A stretch of 64,000 nt of DNA from Iris pallida (GCA_029216955.1 JANAVB010031417.1:18198219-18262218); one strand, 5' to 3'. Numbered from the stretch's first letter, positions 1 through 12,340 are shown. Notes: generated from the letters alone by a model not told the origin. Made by a program: numbers and translations.

Positions 1-649
1 CTGCACACTGCTCACTGTCTTCTCCAAACAGCAAGAACACCATGGATGAACCCAAGGCTTCAAAGCATCATAACTTGGCCATCCGAACTCCAAATCCAGA
101 TTTCCAAAGTTCCAACTTGGGTAGAATTGAATGCTCTTCCACTTGGAAACACCAAAACCCATGAAAATCCAACTTAAAGAGATAAAACCATGCAAAATCC
201 AAAAATAGAAATAACTTAGATCTAGAGCAAAGGAGACTTCAAATCACAAAACACCAAGTTCTAATGTTGATCACCAAGTCCTAATCTAGCAAATGGACAA
301 ATAAAAGAGGGTTCTCATGTAGTGGCAAGATGCACTTGCCTAGGGTTAGGAGAGTTGTGGAGGAAGGAGAAGAAGAAGAAGAAGGAAATTAATGGTGGAA
401 GTTATGAGGAGAGAGAGTGGTAGGTGGGGGTTATAAAGAGGGTGAGTTGTGGTGGGTTGAGGGGGTAGCATAAGCTAAGGTGATCCAACTCACATAAAAC
501 CGAACCAATCCAAATAAAACCGAGCCATGCCAAAACCCAAATACGAGAAATACCGAAATTTCACAAGTTGAGAAAAATAAAAATACATGCCAGAATCCAG
601 ATACTAGTATAAATACGAAATACGAGAAATACGGGAAATTAGGGTGACA
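1..649 (-). mobile_element. LTR fragment (terminal part) inserted in R1 integrase
   Basis: The segment ends with GGGTGACA at 642-649, exactly where the R1 integrase frame is interrupted just after its YHPQTD motif. It resembles the last 650 bases of the solo LTR at 48379-51030: both have the same AT-rich text around a 'tgcacttgccta' word about 320 bases from the end, then a GA-rich stretch and a GGGTGACA terminus. The other end lies outside the window, so a solo LTR cannot be told from a complete element. Orientation is inferred from the related copy, whose opposite end starts TGTCACGCCCC, the U5-type end of the minus-strand elements here. No coding sequence is seen in it. Confidence 0.7.
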
Positions 650-3250
650 GTCTGTTTGGGGGTGGTAGGCGGAGCTATATTTCAGTTGAGTGCCAAGATT
701 TTCTTTTAGACTTCTCCAGAAATAAGAAGTAAATCTGGTATCTCTATCCGATACTATACTCACTAGCACTCCATGTTGACTGACAATCTGTTTCGTGTAC
801 ATTTCTGCCAGTGCCTATGTCGACTGTCCAACTCGAAAGGGAAGAAAATGAGCGGACTTCGTAAGTCTATCTACAATGACCCAAATAGCATTATTACCCC
901 TTTGGGTCCTAGGCAGTCCTGTCACAAAATCCATTGTGAGATGCTCCCCCTTCCATTCGGGTATGGACAAAGGCTGAAGAAGTCCTGTTGTCCTTTGATG
1001 TTCTACTTTTACTTGTTGACAGACGAGACATCTGGATACAAATCTGGCGACTTCTCTCTTCATCCCGTGCCACCAAAATGTTTGTCTCAAATCTTTATAC
1101 ATTTTAGTGTTGTCCGGATGAATGGAATATTGTGAGTTATGAGCCTCTGACATAACCTCTGTTCTTAAGTCTCCACTGGGCACACATAATCGATCTCCGA
1201 ATCTTAATGATCCGTCCGGATGCTTTCTTATCCCGGTCTGGAGCCCTGCTTCTGTTTGTTTCCAAATCTTCTGAAGTTTTGAGTCATTTTGTTGAGCCTC
1301 TTTAATTCTATCTATTAAGGAGGATTGCACTTGTAAGTTTTGCCACATTCCATCCGTTACCGGGTATATCACTTTAATTCCCATTTTTCTTAAATCCTCA
1401 AAGATCTTTTTGGGTATGTTCATAAAGAAGGCTTCGGGTCTTCTGCTTAGAGCATCAGCCACCTTATTAGCCTTGCCTGGGTGATATTCCAGCTCCATAT
1501 CGAAGTCCTTCAGTAACTCCAACCATCTTCTTTGTCTCATATTGATCTCCTTTTGAATGAAGACATATTTTAAACTTTTGTGGTCTGTGTATATTTTGAT
1601 TCTCTCTCCATATAAATAATGCCTCCATAACTTGAGTGCGAATACCATAGCTGCAAGTTCGAGATCGTGAGTTGGATAATTTCTTTCATGTATCTTTAAT
1701 TATCGGGATGCATAGGCTATGACTCTCCCGTGTTGCATCAGTACACATCCCAGACCCTTACCTGATGCATCACTATATATCTCATATCCACCCGAACCAG
1801 ATGGCAATGCCAGTACTGGGGCCAAAATTAATCTTTCCTTCAATTCGTCAAATGCCCTTTGACATTTCTCTGTCCAATTAAACTTTTCTTCTTTTCGGGT
1901 AAGACGGGTTAAAGGTTCTGCAATTCTTGAAAAAATTTCTACAAATCTTCGGTAGTAACCAGCTAGTCCTAAGAAACTTCTGATTTCTGCTACGGACTTA
2001 GGTGTTGGCCAAGACTTAACTGCTTCCACCTTCCTCGGGTCTACCGAGATGCCTTCTCCGCTGATAATATGCCCTAGAAAGGGTATTTGGTCCAGCCAAA
2101 ATTCATATTTACTAAGCTTGGCATATAATTGTTCTTCCCACAATATTTGTAATACAATTCTCAAGTGTTTTTCATGTTTCTCTTCACTTTTGGAGTATAT
2201 AAAAATGTTGTTAATGAATACAATTACGAATTTATCCAGATATTGATAGAATATTCGATTCATCAGGTCCATAAATATGGCGGGTGCATTCGTTAACCCG
2301 AATGGCATAACTAAGAATTCGTAATGACCATATCGAGTTCTAAATGCAGTCTTAGGGACGTCTTCCTTCTTTACCTTCACTTGATGGTATCCGGACCTTA
2401 GATCAATTATTCAGAATACTCTTGCCTCTCCTAACTGGTCGAATAGTTGATCAATTCTAGGTAGAGGATACTTATTCTTGATGGTGACCTCATTCAAAGC
2501 TCTATAATCAATTACTAGTCGTAGGGTACCATCTTTCTTTTTCACAAACAATACTGGTGCACCCCATGGCGAAGCGCTGGATTGAATAAATCCTTTTGAC
2601 AATAGTTTCTTTATCTGTTTATTCAACTCGGCTAGCTCTTCTTTGTTCATTGGGTATATTTTCTTGGCTATGGGAGCTGCTCCTGGGATTAGATCTATAG
2701 AGAATTCTACAGCTCTATCTGGGGGTAGCCCTGGCAATTCTTCTGGGAATACGTCTTTAAATTCCTCCACTATCCTTGGAAATGATTGCTCAACCGATTC
2801 TTGCAACATTGCTTGAACTGGTAATTCAAACTTCTCTAGTTCTTCCATATTGAATTCATTTTGGTCTCGCACAAATTCATAGGACTCTCCGTCAGGAAGT
2901 TGAAATGAAACTTTCCCTTGGCTGCAATCTATATTGGCTAATGTTGCGGTTAGCCAATCCATGCCTAGTATCACATCGTAGTTGCTTGTGGGAAAAATAA
3001 GTAACCGGGTTCGAAAAGCTCATCCACCCAATTTTATGGGATATTTACTACATACGCGATTGACTTCTACCACTCCGTTACCGGTGAGAACCTTTAGTGA
3101 TTTAGGCAGAGATTGGGATTCTATTTCACGTTGCGATATAAAAAAAGATGCTATAAATGAATGGGTAGCCCCGGAATCAAACAATACGGATGTTGGATAT
3201 GCAAAAACTAGGATCGTACCTGAGACTACTTCTCCCGGGATATTTGCATC
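650..3250 (-). pseudogene. pol: R1 pol remnant: protease, RT, RNase H, integrase (truncated)
   Basis: All pieces stay in one frame and are separated only by stops near 815, 1700, 2411 and 3020. Protease shows FDSGATHSF (about 3159-3182). RT spans roughly 1950-2640. Its catalytic motif, normally F(I/V)DD in this family, reads FINN (about 2195-2225), so both metal-binding aspartates are replaced and the enzyme would be inactive. RNase H lies about 1400-1800. The integrase zinc module (HNSQYSIHP...CLVCQQVK) is at about 1010-1140 and the catalytic core follows (DRLTKSAHF, then SDRDTRFTS), ending after YHPQTD at 650. The last core acidic residue region and any chromodomain are missing. The residues that continue this frame below 650 are inserted LTR sequence, not integrase. 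Confidence 0.85.
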
Positions 3251-4414
3251 TTCAGCTCCCATCGTAAATGCTTGCCCTTGTCCCTTTCTCTTCTTATTGT
3301 GATTTTGGGCTTGACCCGCCCTTTGTGCTTGTTGGAACTGATATGCCTGAGGGGCATATGGTGGCCTTTGCCGATTCCTATAAGTCATGACCGCCTGTGA
3401 GGTTGGTGCCTGAATCCTTGGCTGAGGTTTATTCCCCTGAATCGGGGGTCGATACCCTTGATTGAATCCTCGTGCCGTCGCTCCAATTGCAGGCAGCTGA
3501 GGGCACTGATTAATTGGATGATTTTCTGCTCCACATCTCAAGCAGAGTCCCAACAATTTTCTACATACATCTTTCTTGTGTCCTAGTTTCTGGCAGTAGT
3601 TGCAGACAATGAATCTGTCTGGGTTACCATTCTGAGGACGCTTAGATGGTCCCTGCCAGTGATTCTTGTTGGAGAGTGCTCCTTCTTCAAAGGTTCTCTT
3701 AGGTTGCGATGACCGGAAAGGTTGCTCTTCCTTTAGTATCCTCTCTTGGTCTCGAGCAGCTTCTGTTGCCTCAGAAAAGGTTTGGCACCGATAAGATGCG
3801 ACCCTACTTTTCAGTTGGGTCCCAAGCCCTTCTACGAACCTGGATATTTTTGTTTCTTCATCCGCTATCATGTTAGGGGCAAATCGACTAAGCCTGAAAA
3901 ATTCCGCAGTGTACTCATCAACTGTGCGTCTTCCTTGTTTCAGATAGTTGAATTGTTCTATCCGTGCTGACTTAGGATAGAATCTTTTTTCAAATTTCTT
4001 CTTAAATTCAGCCCATGACATGTCCTTGTCAAAATCTTCTGGATACTCGGCACTCCACCAGTGTCCAGCAATATCTTCCAATTGGATGCGGATTGCTGGT
4101 ACCATATCATCGGGTCAAACTTTCGCAGCCTTTATCAAACCTTCAATGGTTTTTGGCCATTGACCCGCTTCCATTGCATTTTCTGTTCCTTTAAACTTTG
4201 GTGGCCTAAGATCCCTAAATTCCTTTAGAGCCCCATCCTTGGTATTGTTAGAATTCTGCATCTGTTCTAATATTGAAGTGTTGGTTGCATGGGCAGTATT
4301 GGCCTGCTGACTACTGGTTTCCAGTAGTTGCTGAAACAAACGGAACATATCAGCTACGGTTGGTGTCGTTGATGCTTGAGGTGGTGGATTGTTTGGCTGA
4401 TCATGGTTGTCCAT
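3251..4414 (-). pseudogene. gag: R1 gag remnant with two CCHC zinc knuckles
   Basis: The start is the ATG at 4414 (MDNHDQPNNPPPQ). The N-terminal part ends at a TGA at 4115-4117; the same frame resumes at once with the capsid-like retrotrans_gag region (WW at residues 16-17 after 4105, then the YLKQG...EYTAEFFRLSRFAP block). Two knuckles are visible at 3505-3607: CNYCQKLGHKKDVC and CLRCGAENHPINQC. Gag runs in frame into protease with no gag-pol frameshift, the single-ORF arrangement common in plant chromoviruses. The role is the structural particle and RNA packaging. The TGA is probably a decayed sense codon. Confidence 0.8.
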
Positions 4415-4743
4415 ATCCTGAAATTAAAAGACACAATCCTCAAGGATTATTTGACTCACAATATTTATTTATAACAAGTTGTATAGCAAGAACGATATAT
4501 ATTTCAGTATAATGAGAGTAATACAAAATGTTGTTTCTACTTCCAACTTTACATCTGTTTACATTCTTCTTTACTTAGTCTACTCATGTCACTCAACTTT
4601 CCCAAAATGTGACATGGTAATCTATTCTATCCCTACCTATCCCTACTCATATACATATGTATATTCTGCTGATTTCCAAAATACCATACAGCAGACAAAA
4701 GAGAAGGACTCCTTCTTCACTATATGCACATGGTTAGTTTTTC

Positions 4744-5067
4744 TTATGCTATAGCCTCGATGAGGATCCTTTCCTTAGTGAGGATCTCGACCTCTGGGTG
4801 GAGTCTTTCAAAGTCGTCTAGTGTGCCCTCATAGCCATGTAGTCCGATGTAGATGCGGTTTGGATCTCGGACATACAAGCAGTAGGTTATATTTTCAAAA
4901 TATACTTCAGCTCCGTCCTCGATATCCCTGATAATAGGACGCAGGATTCCATAAAACACTTGGTAGACATGAACGTCGTACCAATCGGGTACGTTCTACA
5001 TTATCCTTGCATAGCGTTGGTATAGGTACAGAGTGTAGTCGCTCCCATCCCATTCCAAACTCGGCAT
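4744..5067 (-). pseudogene. R1 pre-gag ORF B, related to ORF A, one in-frame stop
   Basis: From the ATG at 5067 (MPSLEWDGSDY...) the frame encodes 107 codons to the TAA at 4744, interrupted by one TAG at 4996-4998 (codon 24). It lies between the 5' LTR and gag, in the sense direction. It aligns end to end with ORF A (5300-5620): both begin MP and are about 106 residues long. They share the spaced pattern DI-x-D, then VY(F/Y), then Y, then GTL(D/E)(D/E)(F/W), then (H/Y)PE and IL. I do not recognise the family. It has no membrane segment, zinc site or obvious nucleic-acid-binding motif. It appears to be a tandem duplicate that has decayed. Confidence 0.5.
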
Positions 5068-5299
5068 AAACAGGTCCATACCTACATTCATAATATCCTT
5101 AAGTAAGAAGTACTTATAAGGAATATAAGAATATAGGAAAAGTATATTTTATTTATTGGCAGCACAATATGCTCCTACTACATACATTCATATATTACAT
5201 TCCTACTACATACATTCATACATTACATTCCTTTACATAACTAGGGATCTAATACTTATTTACACTTCTTCATTTACACATCATCCACATTCTGGGGAT

Positions 5300-5620
5300 C
5301 TAAATCCACATTCGCCTTATGTTAAGGATTTTTGCCTCTGGGTACGTCTGCTTCCATTCTTCCAGAGTACCGTTGCGATTGGTTTCTGGACCTTCAGAGG
5401 GTTCTGCCTTGATCAGGACATAGTAGTGCACCGTATTATAATATACTCTTCTTTCATCCACTATATCTGTTACCACCGGATATTTCAGCTCGTAATGTAC
5501 CCCATAGGCCTCTACCATCCCTTTTGGTGCCACTCGCCACATCTTCTTTATAAACGCATAATATTCGTCCAGACTGTGGCTGTCATTACCTAATCTTGCA
5601 AAAGGTGCGAATCGGGGCAT
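5300..5620 (-). CDS. R1 pre-gag ORF A, unknown 106-residue protein
   Basis: An intact frame from the ATG at 5620 (MPRFAPFARLGNDSH) to a TAG at 5300-5302, sense to R1, 247 bases downstream of the U5 end and 886 bases upstream of gag. It is rich in charged and aromatic residues (KKMW, VYYNTVHYYVLIK, EEWKQTYPEA) and has no hydrophobic transmembrane stretch. Its only visible relative here is the neighbouring ORF B. Survival of the frame in an otherwise stop-ridden element is notable but could be chance at this length. R2, R3 and R5 have only about 180-320 bases between LTR and gag and no such ORF. It could be an extra accessory gene of this lineage or a captured host fragment. Function unknown. 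Confidence 0.5.
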   Translation of the reverse strand: MPRFAPFARLGNDSHSLDEYYAFIKKMWRVAPKGMVEAYGVHYELKYPVVTDIVDERRVYYNTVHYYVLIKAEPSEGPETNRNGTLEEWKQTYPEAKILNIRRMWI

Positions 5621-5838
5621 GATCTACACCAAGAATTCCTTGGGTCAGTATCCCTTTACTAAGATTAAAATAATTGGTTAGACAAGAGAGAGGTAATCAT
5701 TGCACAATGCTACTAACTATTGACACTTCCTTCTCAAGGATTCCTAGGGTGTGATTTGGACTCGAGGTGCTCTTTATAGTTCTAGAACCTACATCCTATC
5801 TGAACCTATGTTTTATCCTAAATTTCCCATTCTAGCTG

Positions 5839-5866
5839 ACCTGCATGGGCCACCACTAAAAGACGT
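5839..5866 (-). promoter_or_regulatory. R1 U5-adjacent conserved box
   Basis: The plus strand reads gacctgcatgggccaccact followed by an A run, immediately outside the LTR start TGTCACG at 5867. Near-identical boxes sit next to the U5 end of R2 (13784-13810), R3 (21704-21730) and R5 (38456-38485, opposite strand). The position is where a primer-binding site belongs, but the sequence is not the initiator-Met type site seen in R4. Its role as a primer site is inference. Confidence 0.5.
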
Positions 5867-5896
5867 GTCACGTCCCGCTTCCCAGATTTGAACGGT
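5867..5896 (-). repeat. R1 5' LTR, U5-end fragment
   Basis: Thirty bases starting TGTCACGTCCCG and ending with AACGG (5892-5896), the left copy of the R2 target duplication. The LTR resumes after the right AACGG copy at 16801-16805. Confidence 0.8.
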
Positions 5897-8886
5897 GTCA
5901 CGACCCGGTCCCCAAATACTTGGGTCGAATCGGATCATGCCCAGCCTGTACCGTTGATGAGACGGCGGCAGTAAGCTGTAATCCATATACAGGTGATCAA
6001 CAACATTTGAAACTAAGTTTGCCACAACCTTTATATAAATGATAATTTAAAACTTGTTCTGATACAGAAGATCCATAAACTGAAAATAACATAGAAACAA
6101 CTAAACTCTCAATACTAAGTAGCATCTATGGAGACGCCACAACATCCTCCTCAGATGGAAGTACTGCCGGGTACAAATCAGGATCATAGTAGCTATTGAT
6201 CAGCATCTCCAGGTCATCAGTAGTACCTACGGTTATCCAGTCAGGAAAGGAGCAAAGTACAATTTTATGCTAATATTGACAATTAATTTAACAATAAAAT
6301 CATGCACTTTTAAACAGTTTGAAGATGAACAGTTTTGAAACAATACAGTACAGTGATGTGAATAGGTAATGAATATGACCGGATTGGGTTACAGTAGTAT
6401 TCTAGCGATACGGTATGGCTTGTCCCCGTGTGAAGAGGGGAAAGCTAATACAGTCAGTTATCCTAATTTTAGATTTGGTCATATCCACTACTCTACTCCC
6501 CCAGTCCCCAACAGTACGGTCAGTACTCTCGAAAGAGTTCGTGTATAACAGTGGTTTAAACTTGCAATGAAGTGATTATTAAATAATTGTAATCAACATA
6601 AATGTATTTGCCTTAAAATTGATCGAACTGGAGGGTTGATTCTTCGGGGTTTGAACAGTCACACTCTTCCTTGAAATCCTACATTCCGGGAATTTGTCTC
6701 AGAAACCACAATTCTAGAATTATCTAGTTACAATCTCTAGATTTTGTCTCCTAGTCAATTTTTAGTCTTGTATTAAACAACACAATCAAAAACACGTTTT
6801 TTCTAGTGCATTAAATTTATATTTTATTTCGGAAAACTTATTTTTATCAATTTATTGGGAAAAATTAGTATTCTTATAATTATATATATAAATATATTTT
6901 CTTTTCTTTAAATGAGAAAATCGTGAATTTCTAACTAATAATTAATATTAATATTAGTTAATCCTACGCGTTCACAATCCCAGAAAATCCACAGCTAATT
7001 CCTACTTATTACAAATTTACAAAAATAAATAAATGAGCTTATGCTCTTACATTTCCATGAATTAAAATAAGAGAAAGAAAATGTTAGTCTTGTAAATTAC
7101 CTACAAAATTACATAATAATAATAACTAATAATAATAAAATAGTATGAGTCTCAGAACTGGTCCAATCTTCACTTACAGCTACTCTGCCTCAACGTCCGG
7201 ACAGACCGGTGCGTTTGCATTTCACTGGGGCCCATTGACCAATACGGTCGTCGCCCAAATAAATTCAAAAATAGTATTCTTTTCCGAAATTCATTTTAAA
7301 ATTATATAATCAAATTTTTATAGAAATTTCGGCAGCATTCCCTCTATTTTCGGGATAACCCAAAACTGGGAAACGTGCTGATTTTTCCTGCAAAATAAAT
7401 CCCAAAACAATATAACCACAAAAACTATTTTTCCGAAATAAATTCGAAGTCCATAATTGATATCGAAATTTCCGAAGTAAATCGAAAAACTAACAGCGTC
7501 CCTTCCGAAATAACTCTCGGAAATTCCAAGAAATTACAGAACCCAAAATAATATAACCACAGAAGTGTTTCCGAATGAGTCGGAAAATCCGAAATCAGAA
7601 AGATCATCCAAACAAACCAACATCATACAAATTTCGAAGAAACTTCGAAAAAATGATAACGTAATTGAAACGTAACCAAAAATCCGAATTCCCGAAGGAA
7701 TTGATGGACCAGTTTTCATCATAGACTAAAAGAGAACTATGGGACTATCCAGAGGTTACCGAAATCGACGGAATCCAAAGTGATGCCTCGGACTCGAAAA
7801 CACGCCTCGCCGGAGTTCGACTGCGTGTTCAGCACCAACGAACGGAGAAATTCTAGAAAAGAACTCAGAAACTCAGAGAAGCGTCTCAGGAACGCAGAAG
7901 GACAGCGACGAAGGAGAGTCGCCGAAGTTGCAGGAAAACAGCGCACAGTACCGGAGACGGGGCGCGATCGGAAGTTCGCCGGACAGGGCGCTGCCTAGGG
8001 CGGCGCTATCGGAGCGTCGGGACGGTCGTACAAAGGCGGGTCGGCGGTTGGCCGAGGGGTCGCCGGCGGAACAGCGGGCGCGCTGGGGCGGATCCGCGGA
8101 GTGCGGTCGGCAGGGAGACCGGCGAGGGGTCGGCCTGGAGAGCCGCGCAGGTCGGAGCTGCCGGGATCGGCGGCGGACGTCGCCGAAATGGCTCCGGCTA
8201 GGGTTTCGATGGAGAAATTTGGGGAAAATTTTGTGAAGTAGTGATGGGAATATGGAGAAGGGTTGGGGAAAGGTTTAAATAGGAGTAGAGTTCACCATGG
8301 AAAGACCAACGGCCTTGGCCGTTCGGAAGAAGAACTGAGGGGCTCGGGGTGGTTACGGGAAGAGAAAGAGAAAGCCTCGTCCGTTCACAAATGGTGGTCA
8401 GCCGTTGAGAATGAAGAGTTTTCTCTTCATAAAAAATACTGAATGGAGTCCTTTGGCTTAACAAAGCTTTAATAAAAGAATTTAAAGCTTATTTAGAATA
8501 GGTGTTAAAGCTCAAGGATTTGGGTTCTGGCCAAATAGTTTGGGCTTTAGGAATAGGTTTAAGAATAAAGGGCTTTAGGAAAATTGGCTTTGGGTTTCAA
8601 ATACTTAGGCTAAACAATTATGGTGGGCTAAAGAAAATATTAGAAAAAAAAACTATAAATAATTTTCTTTTAGAAAAATCTAACTAAACATTACCAAAAA
8701 TTTATTATTTTCCTTTTAGTTTTAAATTGGGTTCGTGTCTGGGCCTGGCATACAAAAATCCAAATTCATTTACTTTGAAAATAATTTTCTATTTAGCCTA
8801 ATACTAATCTGGCATAATATTAATTTAGCAACACAAATTTTAATAATCAAAATTCTAGAATTTAAATTAAAATTACAGGTTTCACA
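5897..8886 (-). repeat. R2 3' LTR (left copy, 2990 bp)
   Basis: It starts TGTCACGACCCGG and ends GGTTTCACA. An AT-rich body is followed by a CpG-rich block at about 7780-8190. A TATA-like TATTTAAACC lies on the minus strand near 8270, so transcription would begin near 8250 and read leftward. Just inside is an AAACCCTAG word like those of plant 5' leaders. A leader of more than 2 kb in R-U5 is implied. Confidence 0.9.
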
Positions 8887-8923
8887 ACCTTCCCTCCTTA
8901 GAAAATTTTGCCCTCGAAATTTA
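8887..8923 (-). promoter_or_regulatory. R2 polypurine tract and TTTCGAGG motif
   Basis: Directly outside the 3' LTR the minus strand has a purine run (CTAAGGAGGGAAGGT), preceded by TTTCGAGGGCAAAA. Similar TTTCGAGGACGAA words precede the 3' LTRs of R4 and R5. This is the expected plus-strand primer position. Confidence 0.75.
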
Positions 8924-8945
8924 AAGAGTTGGGTTAGAAATTACC

Positions 8946-11900
8946 TCAGGTCTCAAACAAATACGGGTACTTCTCCCGCATCTCATCCTCTCGTTCCCAG
9001 GTAGACTCGCCTGGGGAATCATGCCTCCATATTACTTGAACTATCGGAGTCACCGAGGTCCTGGTCTTCTTCTCGCCTCGGTCTAAAATCGCCACTGGCT
9101 TCTCAGGCATAGTGAGGCTCGGTCCAATCTCCAGTTCTGAGTGGTCTAAGATGTGATTCTCATCAGGAACGTAGCCTCTGAGCTGTGAGACGTGAAAGAC
9201 GTTGTGTACGCCCTCTAGATTAGCTGGTAGAGCTAACCTATACGCCACTTCTCCAATCCGGCTCAGAACTTCAAATGGTCCAATGTACCTGGGACTCAGC
9301 TTCCCAGCTCTGCCAAATTGGATAGTTCCTCTGGTAGGAGAAATCTTCACAAAGACTTTATCTCCTTCTTCAAACTCAAGTGGTCGACGACTGCTGTCTG
9401 CCCAATGCTTCTGTCTGTCCTGGGTAATTCTGAGCTTGTCTCTGATTATCTTCACCTTCTCTGCTGCGTCGGTCACCATCTCTGGGCCCAGTAGTACTCT
9501 TTCTCCTACGTCGTCCCATGCCAATGGTGTACGGCAACGACGTCCATACAGAGCCTCAAATGGGGTCATACTAATGCTGGCTTGGTAGCTGTTATTATAA
9601 GAAAACTCTACCAAGTGTAAATGGCCTTCCCACGATCCTCCAAACTCCAAGACACACGATCTCAGCATATTCTCCAGTGTCTGAATCGTCCTCTCTGATT
9701 GACCATCTGTCTGGGGGTGATAGGCAATGCTGAACTTCAACTGTGTCCCCAGGCTGTCATGCAAACTTTTCCAAAAGTGAGAGGTAAAACGAGTGTCTCG
9801 GTCAGATACAATACTTACCGGTACTCCATGAATCCGGTAGATATGCCGCATGTACAGTGCCGCCAGCTTTTCGGTGGATAAACCAACCTTGAAGGGAATA
9901 AAGTGAGCTGACTTGGTTAGTCGGTCCACTATAACCCAGATGGCATCCTTCCCTCCTTGGGAACGAGGCAAACCTGACACGAAGTCTATTATGATGTGCT
10001 CCCACTTCCACTCCGGAATGTCCAGCGGTTGTAGAAGTCATGCGGGTCTCTGTCTACTAGCCTTCACTTGCTGACAGATCAAACATCTCGCCACGAATCT
10101 GGACACATCTTTCTTCATTCCATACCACCAAACAATAGTGTGCATATCCCGATACATCTTATTAGCTCCAGGATGTATAGAATACTGTGACTGGTGCGCT
10201 TTCTTTATCAGTTCATTCTTCAGTTCGCCAGATGGTACACAAAGCCTCGTACCATTCTTCAAAGCTCCATCGCTGGCGATTGAGAAACCCTCAAGTGTTC
10301 CCGCCAACACTTGATCTCTCAGTTTGTAAAGTGCCTCGTCTTGAAACTGAGTCTCCTTGATCTTGTCCATCAGATATGAGCTCACTTGCAACTTCATCAG
10401 TACTGAATCAGCATCCAGCTCCATCCTTCTATCTCCAGGCAATATGATCTCCAGTCCAAGCTTCTCGATGTCCTCCAGCAGATGCCGCTTCTTGGTCAAG
10501 AACATCACCACTGGGTATCGACTAAGTGCATCAGCAACCACATTAGCCTTTCCCGGGTGGTATTGCAGGTCGATGTCGAAGTCCTTCATTAGTTCCAGCC
10601 ATCTTCTCTGTCTCATGTTCAACTCTTTCTGAGTGAAAACATACTTCAGACTTTTGTGGTCCGTGTATATCTCCACTCTCTCTCCATACAGATAGTGCTT
10701 CCATAGCTTCAACGCAAAGATAACTGCCGCAAGCTCCAGGTCATGTGTAGGATAATTCTTCTCATGGTTCCGTAATTGCCTAGATGCGTAAGCAATCACT
10801 TTCCCATTCTGTTGAAGAACACATCCCAGTCCTTTTCCAGAGGCATCACTGTATATTGTGGAACCACCGGATCCTGCGGGTAGCACAAGGATTGGTGCAG
10901 TGGTAAGCCTCTTCTTCAGCTCGTCAAATGCCGCCTGACACTCTTTCGTCCAGACGAACTCTTCATTCTTCCGAGTCAACTTCATCATCGGCTCGGCAAT
11001 CCTAGCAAAATCCTTCACGAACTTCCGGTAGTATCCCGCCAAACCCAAGAAACTCCTGATTTTAGCAACTGAGCTTGGGGTAGACCACTTCTCCACAGCA
11101 GCTATCTTCTTAGGATCCTAGAAATTCCTTCTCCTGTGACAACATGGCCAAGAAAATCTACCTTGTCTAGAAAGAATTCACATTTGGATAACTTACCATA
11201 TAACTTCTCTTTCCTCAAAGTTCCCAGAACTTTCCTGAGGTGCTCCTTATGCTCCTCTTCAGTCTTCGAATAGATCAAAATGTCATCAATGAAGACAACA
11301 ACAAATTGATCTAAGTATTCATGGAAAACCTTGTTCATAAGGTTCATGAATACAGCAGCAGCATTCGTCAGTCCAAACGGCATGACCAAGAATTCAAACT
11401 GCCCATACTTGGTGTTGAATGCCGTTTTAGAAATATCTTCCTTCCTGACCTTGATCTGATGATAGCCAGATCTGAGGTCAATCTTCGAGAACACCTTGGC
11501 TCCACTAAGTTGGTCAAACAGGTCATCGATCCGGGGCAGAGGGTACTTGTTCTTGATAGTGATATTATTCAACGTCCGGTAGTCGATGCACATCCTCACA
11601 GTTCCGTCCTTCTTGGGTACAAACAAGACAGGTGCTCCCCAGGGTGAAGCTCCATCTCGGATAAATCCCAAAGCCTTTAGTTCATTGATCTGATCCTTCA
11701 TCTCCTTGGCCTCCTTCGGGTTGACTCTGTAGCATCCCTTAGAAATAGGGGAAGAACCGAGGACTAGGTCAATGGTGAACTCTATGTCTCGGTCTGGGGG
11801 TAACCCGGGAAGACTATCAGGGAAAATATCCATAAATTCTGCTATAATAGGATGGGGAGGTACAGATTCTTCAGTGATAGAGGTATAGGTAACACATTCC

Positions 11901-12340
11901 ATCTCCTCCGGAGTTCGAGAGATTTCAAACTCCGGTTCTCCAGGTGGGCTGAAGACTACACATCCTCGATGACAATCTATCAGCGCATGCTGCTTACTCA
12001 ACCAGTCCATCCCTAGGACTACATCATAGTTAGGTAAAGGCATGACAAGCAAAGGTGCTATAAAGTTATGGCCAGCTATGGTGATAGGGCAATTACAGGT
12101 CTCAGTGATGGGTAGGGGTCCTCCTCCAGTCATAACCCTACAGATCTTCTTGCTAAAGCCAGTAACTATATGGTGTGCAGATATGAATTTGGTGGCTATA
12201 AAACTATGTGATGCTCCCGAATCAAAAAAAGCTAAGGCAGGATAGGAATGCACATAGATAGAACCTGATATGACATCCGCTACAGGTTCCTGAGCTGGCT
12301 CTGGTTCCTCTGCTGTCAGAGCAAAAACTCGCCCCGTCTT
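8946..12340 (-). pseudogene. pol: R2 pol: protease, RT, RNase H, integrase, chromodomain-like tail
   Basis: The first part (to 11102) carries protease ([10 protein letters not shown], about 12200-12230) and RT with an intact [10 protein letters not shown] motif at about 11265-11300. A one-base loss near 11122 shifts the frame. The second part (10038-11096) holds the RT end, RNase H ([25 protein letters not shown]) and the integrase zinc module (HQSQYSIHP...CLICQQVK). A TGA near 10040 separates it from the third part (8946-9980), which has the core ([28 protein letters not shown]). The C-terminus includes VIWRHDSPGESTWERE, the chromodomain-like end of plant chromoviruses. All catalytic motifs look normal, so inactivation is by only a few lesions. 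Confidence 0.88.

Noticed and set aside
431..640. C-terminal part of the frame ending the R1 integrase
   Set aside because: Only the part from 650 rightward is integrase; the rest is translation of the inserted LTR.
7780..8236. Arg-rich open frames on the plus strand
   Set aside because: Antisense to R2 in a GC-rich LTR block and repeated in the other LTR; Arg-rich text of this kind follows from base composition.
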